Shown: positions 1-5,597 of the stretch, piece by piece
How the letters are laid out: each line of letters opens with the position of its first letter
Position numbering within the stretch: the first letter of the stretch is position 1
Assembly: GCA_021815905.1 (NCBI GenBank)
Contig: JAKAZP010000187.1
Location: forward strand, 1-5,634
DNA from: Pseudomonadota bacterium
GTDB lineage: Bacteria > Pseudomonadota > Gammaproteobacteria > Steroidobacterales > Steroidobacteraceae
Reading direction: 5' to 3'
Length of the DNA stretch: 5,634 nt
The notes under the pieces: model-generated
The model's input: the letters and a program-made list of their open reading frames with translations, nothing else
Told to the model about the DNA's origin: nothing
Databases searched by the model: none
Made by a program: the position numbers and the translations under genes

Positions 1-167
1 GATCTCATCGCGTGCGCCACGTAGCTGGTGCCTTCGCTCGGCATGAAGTACCCGAGCAGCACGCCGCCATTGGCGGGAATGATGGTGAGCCAGGCGCGCG
101 CATAGCGCTCGAAGAGATCGCGCTTGCAGGGGTCGATCTCGTACCGGATGTGGCAGACGACATTCAT
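1..167 (-). CDS. NIPSNAP family protein, N-terminal part (runs off left edge)
   Basis: This is the first 55 codons of a minus-strand gene that continues beyond base 1. The N terminus reads [13 protein letters not shown], then a helix ([12 protein letters not shown]), then [18 protein letters not shown] and a start toward SYVAHAMR. This beta-strand, helix, 'GG...GYF.P.EG' order is how NIPSNAP-domain proteins (dimeric ferredoxin-like alpha/beta-barrel fold, about 100 residues) begin. The family has no agreed enzymatic role in bacteria, so only a family call is made. I chose the ATG at 167; an in-frame ATG at 176 adds three residues (MSS). Neither has a good Shine-Dalgarno sequence, though a weak GGGATGAG lies just ahead of 167. 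It lies downstream of the outer-membrane protein gene on the same strand, but the gap of about 150 bases with a hairpin argues against tight co-transcription. C-terminal half not visible. Confidence 0.8.
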   Translation of the reverse strand, partial: MNVVCHIRYEIDPCKRDLFERYARAWLTIIPANGGVLLGYFMPSEGTSYVAHAMR

Positions 168-234
168 GGAGCTCATCCCGGCGCATGCTAGCGTTCTTCG
201 TTCACGCCGGTTTCGACGCGGATCGAACCGACCG

Positions 235-259
235 CCCGGCGGAATCGCATTCCGTCGGG
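235..259 (-). terminator. Hairpin between barrel gene and NIPSNAP gene (possible terminator)
   Basis: An inverted repeat has arms at 235-245 and 249-259 around a 3-base loop. Ten of 11 pairs are canonical in the minus-strand transcript, with one A-C mismatch. It begins about 59 bases past the stop of the outer-membrane protein gene (stop at 318-320). No T-run follows on the minus strand, so it is not a textbook intrinsic terminator; it could instead protect the 3' end of the message or be a repetitive extragenic palindrome. A smaller imperfect inverted repeat (TTCGA at 212-216, TCGAA at 223-227) lies next to it, closer to the NIPSNAP start. The rest of 177-317 shows no gene. Confidence 0.35.
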
Positions 260-317
260 GCCTCACGGGAGAGCGCACGCGTTTCCTCGCTGCTGCGCGG
301 AACCGGTAAGGCTCGGC

Positions 318-992
318 TCAGGGTATCGTCCACGTCAGGCCGATGGCGGCGAGGCTGGGATGGGCGCCTGCCGCATCGAAGCGCTCGTACTCGGCGCGGA
401 TGGCCCAGGCTCCGATGCCCCACTGCAGTCCCACGCCGCCGGCGAATGCGGTGTCCGTACGATGCACGGAAGCATAGCCGCTCGCGCACTGGGGATCACC
501 GATCATGCAGGTGCCGACGCCGGGAATCCGATACCCGACCGACAGGTGGGTCGTCATGCGCGCGACGCCCGCCTTGACATAGAGGTCGATGACCGGCACG
601 GGTAGATACAGCACGGCGAACGCGGCTTCGCCCTTTTGCGATGCGTGGCCGTCGGTAACGCTGCCGGGAGGAAACGGCAGCAGAGGTGGCGTGGCATCGC
701 CTGCCGCCGGGAAGCCGCCGCTTCCGAGATCGACGTAGCTCACCTCCGCTCCCAGGAATTCCGGCGGGCGGATGCCCAGCATCACCTGATAACCCGGATG
801 AGCGACGTCCGCCTCGCGCGGCGAGGTCACGGACAGCGCGTAAAGCGAGCCGGTATCGAGGCTGTAGGGAACGCCGGCCCGGATGTGCGACTGCCCGAAC
901 TCCGCGCCGACGTAAAAGCCAAGCGGATCGGCCGCGCGGGCGGGAGTCACTCGGGCGAGCCCGACAGCAGCGAGCGCCGCGATCGTGAGCAT
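318..992 (-). CDS. Outer-membrane beta-barrel protein (porin/OmpA-like fold), secreted
   Basis: From the ATG at 992 it is 224 residues with a hydrophobic secretion signal (MLTIAALAAVGLA) and a probable signal peptidase I site at PARA-AD (residues 17-22). The mature part opens with FYVGAEFGQSHIRAG and continues as alternating strand-and-loop stretches rich in Gly and aromatics: YQVMLGI, GAEVSYVDLG, AAFAVLYLPV, IDLYVKAGVARM, AFAGGVGLQWGI, WAIRAEYERF, IGLTWTIP. This is the look of small 8-stranded barrels of the OmpA/OmpW-like 'outer membrane protein beta-barrel' group. Two cysteines, C162 and C169, sit in one predicted surface loop and could form a disulfide. The last residue is Pro, not the usual terminal Phe of barrel proteins, although an aromatic (W221) lies near the end. 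There is no OmpA peptidoglycan-binding domain. The true start may be a CTG at 1004, giving 228 residues; see the ribosome-binding site entry. Ligand and role are unknown. Confidence 0.82.
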   Translation of the reverse strand: MLTIAALAAVGLARVTPARAADPLGFYVGAEFGQSHIRAGVPYSLDTGSLYALSVTSPREADVAHPGYQVMLGIRPPEFLGAEVSYVDLGSGGFPAAGDATPPLLPFPPGSVTDGHASQKGEAAFAVLYLPVPVIDLYVKAGVARMTTHLSVGYRIPGVGTCMIGDPQCASGYASVHRTDTAFAGGVGLQWGIGAWAIRAEYERFDAAGAHPSLAAIGLTWTIP

Positions 993-1010
993 CAGCGTTT
1001 TCAGGGTGAG

Positions 1011-1016
1011 TCTCCC
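1011..1016 (-). promoter_or_regulatory. Ribosome-binding site favouring a CTG start at 1004 for the barrel gene
   Basis: On the minus strand GGGAGA occupies 1016-1011. It is 6 bases from a CTG at 1004-1002 but 18 bases from the only in-frame ATG (992-990), too far for normal use. Starting at the CTG gives MKTLMLTIAALAA, placing a lysine in the n-region of the signal peptide, which the ATG start lacks. The frame is closed by TAA at 1064-1062, and no ATG, GTG or TTG lies between that stop and the ATG at 992. Confidence 0.55.
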
Positions 1017-1055
1017 GAGAGGCTCGATGTCGAGCTTCCCGCGCCCAGGCCACGC

Positions 1056-1084
1056 AGTGTATTAGCCGTGCTCGCGCGGGTCTA
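1056..1084 (-). promoter_or_regulatory. Candidate sigma-70 promoter for the barrel gene
   Basis: Reading the minus strand, TAGACC (1084-1079) matches four of six bases of TTGACA. It is followed after 17 bases by TACACT (1061-1056), which matches four of six bases of TATAAT. The predicted start of transcription is near 1049, leaving a leader of roughly 45 bases before the CTG/ATG start. The -35 overlaps the -10 of the divergent plus-strand promoter. Consensus matching by eye only. Confidence 0.4.
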
Positions 1085-1088
1085 TACT
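1083..1088 (+). promoter_or_regulatory. Candidate -10 box for the two-gene nucleotidyltransferase unit
   Basis: TATACT differs from the consensus TATAAT at one position and ends 6 bases before the ATG at 1095, so transcription would start at or within a base or two of the start codon. No Shine-Dalgarno sequence precedes that ATG (bases 1075-1094 contain none). Together these fit a leaderless mRNA. No convincing -35 is present; the best is TTAGCC at 1062-1067 with a short 15-base spacer. Confidence 0.4.
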
Positions 1089-1094
1089 TCCTCC

Positions 1095-1346
1095 ATGCGC
1101 GATGCACGGCAGGGGTGGATCTCCTCGGACCAGCAGCCGATCCGGCGCGTGGTCGGGCGTCGGATTGCACCGCCGCCGGGGGAGCCTCCGAGCGCCGCCA
1201 TCCGCGCGGCGATGGATGCCAATCGCCGGTATCGCACGCGCGCGCCCAAGGGCGTGCTCATCTACGAGAATCACGCGCAGATGATCCGTGACCGGGAGCG
1301 CTGGACGGTGGAGGCGATCGTCCAGAAGCAACTTGAACGTGCCTGA
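1095..1346 (+). CDS. Small basic protein of unknown function, partner of the downstream nucleotidyltransferase
   Basis: The gene encodes 83 residues and I do not recognise the family. The N-terminal half is basic and proline-rich (RRVVGRRIAPPPGEPP, residues 17-32) and probably flexible. The C-terminal half is likely helical: AAIRAAMDANRRYRTRAPKG, a short strand VLIYENHAQM, then a long amphipathic helix IRDRERWTVEAIVQKQLERA. There is no signal peptide, membrane segment or cysteine. The frame stays open far upstream into the antisense of the barrel gene, so the start is a choice. ATG 1095 follows a good -10 box, and the alternative ATG at 1212 (44 residues) has no ribosome-binding site either. 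Its stop lies inside the first codons of the nucleotidyltransferase (8-base overlap if that starts at GTG 1339), so the two are probably translationally coupled. By position and size it could be the antitoxin, or a regulator or substrate, of the enzyme; that role is inference. Confidence 0.6.
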   Translation: MRDARQGWISSDQQPIRRVVGRRIAPPPGEPPSAAIRAAMDANRRYRTRAPKGVLIYENHAQMIRDRERWTVEAIVQKQLERA

Positions 1347-1836
1347 GTACACCCGTCCTGCCACCTGGGAGGACCTCAAGCGACTCGGTACGCTGCTCCA
1401 TGAAGCGAAGGTCGAATATGCGCTGGTGGGCGGCTATGCAATCGCCGCACACGGATTCAACCGGCTGTCCGAGGACATCGACATCCTGGTGAGCCCGGCC
1501 GCCGAGAATTCGCGCCGCTGGATCCTCGCACTGAGCCGGTTACCCGATCAGGCAGCGCGCGCGCTGGAGCAGCAGCCCGACGTCTTTCGCGATGACACGC
1601 GCTACGCGGTCCGTATCAACGATGAATTCACGATCGACATCATGCCCTCGGTGTGCGGCCGCTCCTGGCAGGAGCTGTCGCGCTTCGTCGAGACGATTCA
1701 TCTCGATGGCGTTCCGCTCCGAATTCTCAGCCTGGAGGGACTTCTGCTCACGAAGCAGGGCAACCGGCCGAAGGACCAGCTCGATGCCTCGATCCTGCGG
1801 CAGGCGCTGGAGGTGCTGAAATCCCGCGACCGCTGA
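1339..1836 (+). CDS. Minimal nucleotidyltransferase (MNT/AbiEii/DUF6036-like)
   Basis: The protein is 165 residues and soluble, with the polymerase-beta-type nucleotidyltransferase core. The motif LVGGYAIAAHGFNRLSEDID (residues 29-48) holds the nucleotide-binding GG (31-32) and the metal-binding DxD (D46, D48). A third acidic residue, D100, sits in FTIDIM. So the active site looks complete. The tail LSLEGLLLTKQGNRPKDQLD is the helix-rich C-terminal segment common in this group. Relatives include the antitoxin or toxin halves of MNT-HEPN and AbiE-type modules and many uncharacterised 'nucleotidyltransferase' proteins; they transfer NMP to protein or tRNA targets. No HEPN partner is visible; the neighbour is an 83-residue protein upstream. 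GTG 1339 is preferred because a weak AGAAG lies 10 bases upstream; TTG 1333 (two more residues) is equally possible, while GTG 1288 would add 17 residues of antitoxin-overlapping sequence and is unlikely. It ends 55 bases from the convergent EF-G-like gene. Confidence 0.8.
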   Translation: MPEYTRPATWEDLKRLGTLLHEAKVEYALVGGYAIAAHGFNRLSEDIDILVSPAAENSRRWILALSRLPDQAARALEQQPDVFRDDTRYAVRINDEFTIDIMPSVCGRSWQELSRFVETIHLDGVPLRILSLEGLLLTKQGNRPKDQLDASILRQALEVLKSRDR

Positions 1837-1891
1837 CAGCCCCTGCCGTACCCCGAAAGACCGTGCCGCTCGCCCGCACCCGAATCCGGGC

Positions 1892-3937
1892 TCACTCTTC
1901 CTGCCTCGGCCGGTAGGCCTGCACCAGCTCCTGCTGCTTGCGGGAAGGGACCGGGTCGTAGTGGCTGAGCTCCATGGAGTAGCTTCCCTGGCCGCCGGTC
2001 AGCGCCTTGAGCCGCAGCTGGTACTCGTTGATTTCCGCGAGCGGCACGAGCGCCGAGACGGTCGCGAGCCGTCCGGGCAGCGTATTGTTGCCGTTGATGC
2101 GGGCCCGCTTGGTCGCGAGGTCACCGGTGATGTCGCCGATCGCGCTCGCGGGAGCGGTGATCTCGAGATGCACGATGGGCTCGAGCACGATGGGGCTCGC
2201 CTTCTGGATGGCGTCGAGGAATGCCTTGCGACCCGCCGACACGAACGCCACTTCCTTCGAATCGACCGGATGGTGCTTGCCGTCGTACACCGTCACCCGG
2301 ATGTCCTGCAGCGGAAATCCGGCGAGCGCACCCTCGGTGAGCACCTGACGCACGCCTTTCTCCACGGCCGGGATGAACTGGCCGGGGATCGCTCCGCCCA
2401 CGACATCGTCGACGAACTCGAATCCCGCGCCGCGCTCGAGCGCCTCGATGCGCAGATAGACTTCGCCGAACTGCCCGGCGCCTCCGGTCTGCTTCTTGTG
2501 CCGGCAATGCCCCTCCGCGGGCCGGGTGACGGTCTCGCGGTAGGGGATGCTGGGCGGGTGCGTCTTCACGTGCACGCCGTAGCGCTGGGTCATCCGCTCG
2601 AGCAGCACCCGCAGGTGCAGCTCACCGGTGCCATAGAGCACCGTTTCGTTGACGGCCGGATGGTGCTCGATGCGAACGCAGGGGTCCTCCGCGGTGAGCT
2701 TGTGCAGCGCATCGGCGAGTCGCTGCTCATCTCCGCGGCGCTCCGGCTCGATGGCGATGCCGAGCATGGGCGGCGGGAACGCGACCGGCTTGAGATGGTA
2801 TTCATCCTCGTCGTGGGAATCGTGCAGCACGGCATCGAGGTGCAGCTCCTCGACCTTCGCGATGGCGCAGATGTCGCCGGGCAGCGCCTCGGGCACTTCA
2901 CTCGTGTCCTTGCCGAGGAGCTTGTAAAGGTGAGCCACCTTGAAGGGCTTGCGGGCGTCGCCCACGAACAGCGGACTGCCCTGGCGCACCGTGCCCTGAT
3001 GAACCCGCACCACGCCGAGCTTGCCGACATACGGGTCGATCGTCACCTTGAAGACGTGCGCGATCACGTGCTTCTGCGGGTCGGGCGTGACGGCGACGCG
3101 CTGGGCGCGCTCGCCCGCGCCCCGCAGAAAGAGCGGCGGATTGCCTTCGGCCGGATTCGGCATCAGCCGCAGGATCACCTTCAGCAGCTCCGCGACTCCG
3201 GCGCCGGTCTCGGCCGAGGTGAAACACACCGGCACCAGATGTCCCTCGCGCAGCGCCTGCTCGAACGGATCGTGCAGCTGCTGCGGGGAAAGCTCCTCGC
3301 CCTGCTCCAGATACACGGTCATGAGCCGCTCATCGAGCTCGACCACCTGATCGATGAGTCGAGTGTGGGCGGTGTCGACCGAGGAAAAATCGGCGGGTCC
3401 GCCCCGGGGCTGAAAGAAGCAGTCGACGACCGAGGCGCCACCGCCCGCGGGCAGGTTGAGCGGCAGACACTCCGATCCGAACGCATCGCGCAACTGCTCG
3501 AGGACGGTCGCCGATCGGGCATCGCGGCTGTCGATCTTGTTGATGACGAGCAGCCGGCAAAGGCCCCGGTCGCGCGCGAAGCTCATGAGGCGCCGCGTCA
3601 CCGCGTCGGGCCCGCTGGCCGCGCTCACCGTCACGGCGACCGCTTCCACCGCCTCGAGCACGGACAGCGTGCGGCCGATGAAGTCGGCGTAGCCGGGTGT
3701 GTCGATCAGGTGTATGCGGGTCGAGCCGCAGTCGAACGTGAGGATCGAAGGATCGAGCGAGTGCTGCAGCGCGCGCTCCTGCGGGTCGAAGTCCGAGACC
3801 GTCGAGCCACGCTGCAGGCTTCCCTTCGTCCGGATCGCGCCTGCCTCGAGCAGCAGGCTCTCCGCGAGCAGCGTCTTTCCCGCGCCGGCCGCTCCGACCA
3901 GCGCGATGTTTCTGATGCCGTCAGTGCTGTGCTCCAT
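1892..3937 (-). CDS. Elongation factor G paralogue (EF-G2/FusA2-type translational GTPase)
   Basis: The protein is 681 residues, close to the roughly 700 of canonical EF-G, with all five domains. The GTPase domain has the P-loop GAAGAGKT (15-22), DTPG (79-82), NKID (133-136) and SAETG (241-245). Domain II lies at about 285-375 and domain III at about 388-460. Domain IV is at about 462-585 with KKQTGGAGQFG (481-491); H556 in HHPVDS aligns with the translocation-critical histidine at the tip of EF-G domain IV. Domain V is at about 586-660. Two features mark it as a paralogue rather than the housekeeping factor. DTPG is followed by Tyr83 where EF-G has the catalytic His. The switch I element 'RGITI' is replaced by SLDPSILTF (60-68). 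The housekeeping fusA also normally sits in the str operon, which is absent here. Start: ATG 3937 follows GGGGAG by 6 bases; upstream in-frame sequence to 4141 is low-complexity and lacks EF-G homology. It presumably binds ribosomes; the exact role is unknown. Confidence 0.88.
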   Translation of the reverse strand: MEHSTDGIRNIALVGAAGAGKTLLAESLLLEAGAIRTKGSLQRGSTVSDFDPQERALQHSLDPSILTFDCGSTRIHLIDTPGYADFIGRTLSVLEAVEAVAVTVSAASGPDAVTRRLMSFARDRGLCRLLVINKIDSRDARSATVLEQLRDAFGSECLPLNLPAGGGASVVDCFFQPRGGPADFSSVDTAHTRLIDQVVELDERLMTVYLEQGEELSPQQLHDPFEQALREGHLVPVCFTSAETGAGVAELLKVILRLMPNPAEGNPPLFLRGAGERAQRVAVTPDPQKHVIAHVFKVTIDPYVGKLGVVRVHQGTVRQGSPLFVGDARKPFKVAHLYKLLGKDTSEVPEALPGDICAIAKVEELHLDAVLHDSHDEDEYHLKPVAFPPPMLGIAIEPERRGDEQRLADALHKLTAEDPCVRIEHHPAVNETVLYGTGELHLRVLLERMTQRYGVHVKTHPPSIPYRETVTRPAEGHCRHKKQTGGAGQFGEVYLRIEALERGAGFEFVDDVVGGAIPGQFIPAVEKGVRQVLTEGALAGFPLQDIRVTVYDGKHHPVDSKEVAFVSAGRKAFLDAIQKASPIVLEPIVHLEITAPASAIGDITGDLATKRARINGNNTLPGRLATVSALVPLAEINEYQLRLKALTGGQGSYSMELSHYDPVPSRKQQELVQAYRPRQEE

Positions 3938-3943
3938 CGTCGG

Positions 3944-3949
3944 CTCCCC
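3944..3949 (-). promoter_or_regulatory. Ribosome-binding site of the EF-G-like gene
   Basis: GGGGAG on the minus strand is spaced 6 bases from ATG 3937. It decides the start: the frame is open up to 4141, but those 68 extra residues (rich in Pro, Arg and Gly) come from the spacer, and the EF-G N terminus (IRNIALVGAAGAGKT) begins right after 3937. Confidence 0.75.
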
Positions 3950-4078
3950 GGACTGAAGCTGCGGGTGGCGTGGACCGCCGGGGTCGGGGAGCCAGGGGCT
4001 CCTGGGGGCCTCGGTACGCCGGCGCGCCACCTTGAAGGCCAAAGCGTACTCCTGCGGGGCGGTTCTTTGCAGCTGTGG

Positions 4079-4098
4079 CGGCCGCCCGAGGGCGGCCG
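4079..4098 (-). terminator. GC hairpin in the spacer between SpoVR and EF-G-like genes
   Basis: Perfect 8-base-pair arms CGGCCGCC (4079-4086) and GGCGGCCG (4091-4098) enclose a CGAG loop. The hairpin lies about 120 bases past the SpoVR stop in the direction of transcription. No T-run follows, so it may be a weak or Rho-assisted terminator, or an attenuating structure in the long leader of the EF-G-like gene. A smaller hairpin, GGAGCC (3988-3993) with GGCTCC (3997-4002), lies nearer the EF-G-like start. The remainder of the 280-base spacer 3938-4217 shows no credible gene or strong promoter. Confidence 0.35.
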
Positions 4099-4217
4099 GG
4101 CAGAATTCTTGCGTGAGTCCCCGCCGGCCGGGCCGGAACACGACGGGCAGCGGGAGACCGGGCCGGCGATCCGGTGTCCATCGTCACCTCGAATCGGGAG
4201 GAGGACGGCGGGAATGC

Positions 4218-5582
4218 TCAGGGCGATGTGAGCTCGAGCGCGAGACCGGCCTGATTCACGGTCGTGAGCTGTATGGGCCGGCGCCAGACCCGCTGCAGAT
4301 AATCGAGAACCTTGCGACTGCGCTCGAGATCGAGTCCGCGGCCGTCGAGCTGATGATCGTGCACCAGCTCGAGCGTGCCGTCGTTGCGGACGTGGCCGGC
4401 CACCACCGAGGGAGCGCCGAAGTTGTATTTGGGGCCGAGGATCGCCTCATGGAGCGCGGTCATGTCCTGCTCCAGCACCCGGACCTGCCCGTCGCTGCGC
4501 GCGCTGAACCGGAACAGATCGAGCTCGTCGGCGAGCTCGCGCGTGAGATGATTGCGCACGAAGGCGAAGTCGTCGTCCTGGGTCATGATGCGGCGGGCCG
4601 CCTCCAGGCCCTCGTGCTCGACGAGCTTCTCCCACATGGCGAACCCCAGATGATAGGGATTGAGGCTGAGCGCCACCTGTTGATCCGCGGCCACCGGCCG
4701 GACCACGTCCGAATGACACTTGATGGCATCGAGGTAGGCCTGCTGCGGGATGAAGTCGGCCTCGCGCAGCAGCCGCGCATGCCAGTAGGAGGCCCAGCCC
4801 TCGTTCATGATCTGGGTCGCGAACACCGGATAGAAGTAGAAGGACTCCTCGCGCACGGCGAGAAAGATGTCCCGCTCCCAGCTCTCCATCTCGGGCGCGT
4901 ACTGCGCGACGAACCACAGCAGGTCGCGCTCCGGGTGCGGCGGCACCGGCGCGCGCTTCCTCGCTTCGGGCCCGCTCGCCGCCGCGGCGGGCTCGAGCCG
5001 GGCGAAGCGCTTGCGGAACTCGTCCTCTTCCTGCAAGCGTTTGTCGTCGACGTACTCCGGATAGCGCACCCGCCGCAGCGACTGATCGACGTCGATGTGC
5101 TGCTCGAGCGACAAAGCGGCATCGAGCACGATCTCCACCCGCTGCATGCCGTGAGTCTCGATCGCCTGCTGGATCTGACGGGCGTGATTCGCCGCATGCT
5201 CGACGATGTGCTCGCTCACCTGCTGCTGGCAGCGCTGGAAGAGAAGATTGCAGCGGGAGAAGTCCGCGTGCCCGAGCACGTGCGCGGTGACGAGAATGTT
5301 CTCGGCGAGGCCGTTGCTCGCGGCGAGGTAGGCGTGACCCGGATTTCCGGGAAAGACCACTTCGAACAGCCGCGAGTGGCCCATGTGGCGCTGGATGAGC
5401 TGATAGATGTAGCGCACGCCGAAGGACCAGTGCGGCATGCGCACGGGAAGTCCGTAGACGGCGATCTCCATCATGAACGAATCGGGGACCGCTTCGAACT
5501 CGACGGGGTGGAACCTCAGCCCGGAACGGGCCGCAAGCTCCTCGATGCGTTGGGTGTAGCTCTGCCAGCTTGAATCGGTCAT
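4218..5582 (-). CDS. SpoVR family protein
   Basis: The protein is 454 residues; family members run about 450-510 (Bacillus SpoVR near 470, E. coli YcgB near 510). Family hallmarks occur in order: YGLPVRMPHWSFG (43-55), AENILVTAHVLGHADF (93-108), MNEGWASYWHARLL (259-272), NPYHLGFAMWE (308-318), PKYNFGAPSV (384-393) and HDHQLDGRGLDL (408-419). The N-terminal half resembles the Bacillus-type subfamily more than E. coli YcgB. A low-complexity Ala/Pro/Arg linker (about 198-217) is probably disordered. There is no signal peptide or membrane segment, so it is cytoplasmic. The many conserved His and Glu residues suggest metal binding, which is inference. In Bacillus SpoVR is needed for spore cortex formation; in non-sporulating proteobacteria the family sits with the PrkA kinase and YeaH/DUF444 and is linked to stress and starvation. 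The start ATG 5582 lies 15 bases after a likely DUF444 stop; the only Shine-Dalgarno candidate, GAGG, is 13 bases away, so coupled translation is likely. Confidence 0.93.
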   Translation of the reverse strand: MTDSSWQSYTQRIEELAARSGLRFHPVEFEAVPDSFMMEIAVYGLPVRMPHWSFGVRYIYQLIQRHMGHSRLFEVVFPGNPGHAYLAASNGLAENILVTAHVLGHADFSRCNLLFQRCQQQVSEHIVEHAANHARQIQQAIETHGMQRVEIVLDAALSLEQHIDVDQSLRRVRYPEYVDDKRLQEEDEFRKRFARLEPAAAASGPEARKRAPVPPHPERDLLWFVAQYAPEMESWERDIFLAVREESFYFYPVFATQIMNEGWASYWHARLLREADFIPQQAYLDAIKCHSDVVRPVAADQQVALSLNPYHLGFAMWEKLVEHEGLEAARRIMTQDDDFAFVRNHLTRELADELDLFRFSARSDGQVRVLEQDMTALHEAILGPKYNFGAPSVVAGHVRNDGTLELVHDHQLDGRGLDLERSRKVLDYLQRVWRRPIQLTTVNQAGLALELTSP

Positions 5583-5597
5583 GGCGCTTGGGCCGCC

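Noticed and set aside
660..681. Inverted repeat GCTGCCG / CGGCAGC with GGAGGAAA in the loop on the plus strand
   Set aside because: It lies inside the barrel coding sequence and the plus strand has no gene start next to it, so it is most likely incidental.
636..1094. Upstream extension of the small plus-strand ORF to an ATG at 636
   Set aside because: It would run antisense through the barrel gene and shows no domain; the -10 box before ATG 1095 gives a better start.
496..1170. 224-codon minus-strand frame overlapping the barrel gene
   Set aside because: Arg-rich, featureless translation in a shifted frame of the barrel gene, which has a clear signal peptide and beta-strand pattern.
1892..3937. 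Calling this the housekeeping fusA or a tetracycline-resistance (TetM-type) ribosomal protection protein
   Set aside because: Tyr after DTPG, the altered switch I and the lack of rpsL/rpsG/tuf neighbours argue against housekeeping fusA; the SLDPSILTF and TGGAGQFG motifs match EF-G2-type paralogues rather than Tet proteins.
3938..4141. 68-residue N-terminal extension of the EF-G-like protein from an upstream ATG
   Set aside because: The extension is low-complexity spacer sequence, whereas ATG 3937 has a GGGGAG 6 bases away and begins directly with the conserved GTPase domain.
1961..4231. 756-codon open frame on the plus strand antisense to the EF-G-like gene
   Set aside because: Its translation has no recognisable domain and is a composition shadow of high-GC codon use on the opposite strand, where all five EF-G domains are present.
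4032..5573. 513-codon open frame on the plus strand antisense to the SpoVR gene
   Set aside because: Same reason: no family motifs, while the minus strand carries every SpoVR hallmark in order.
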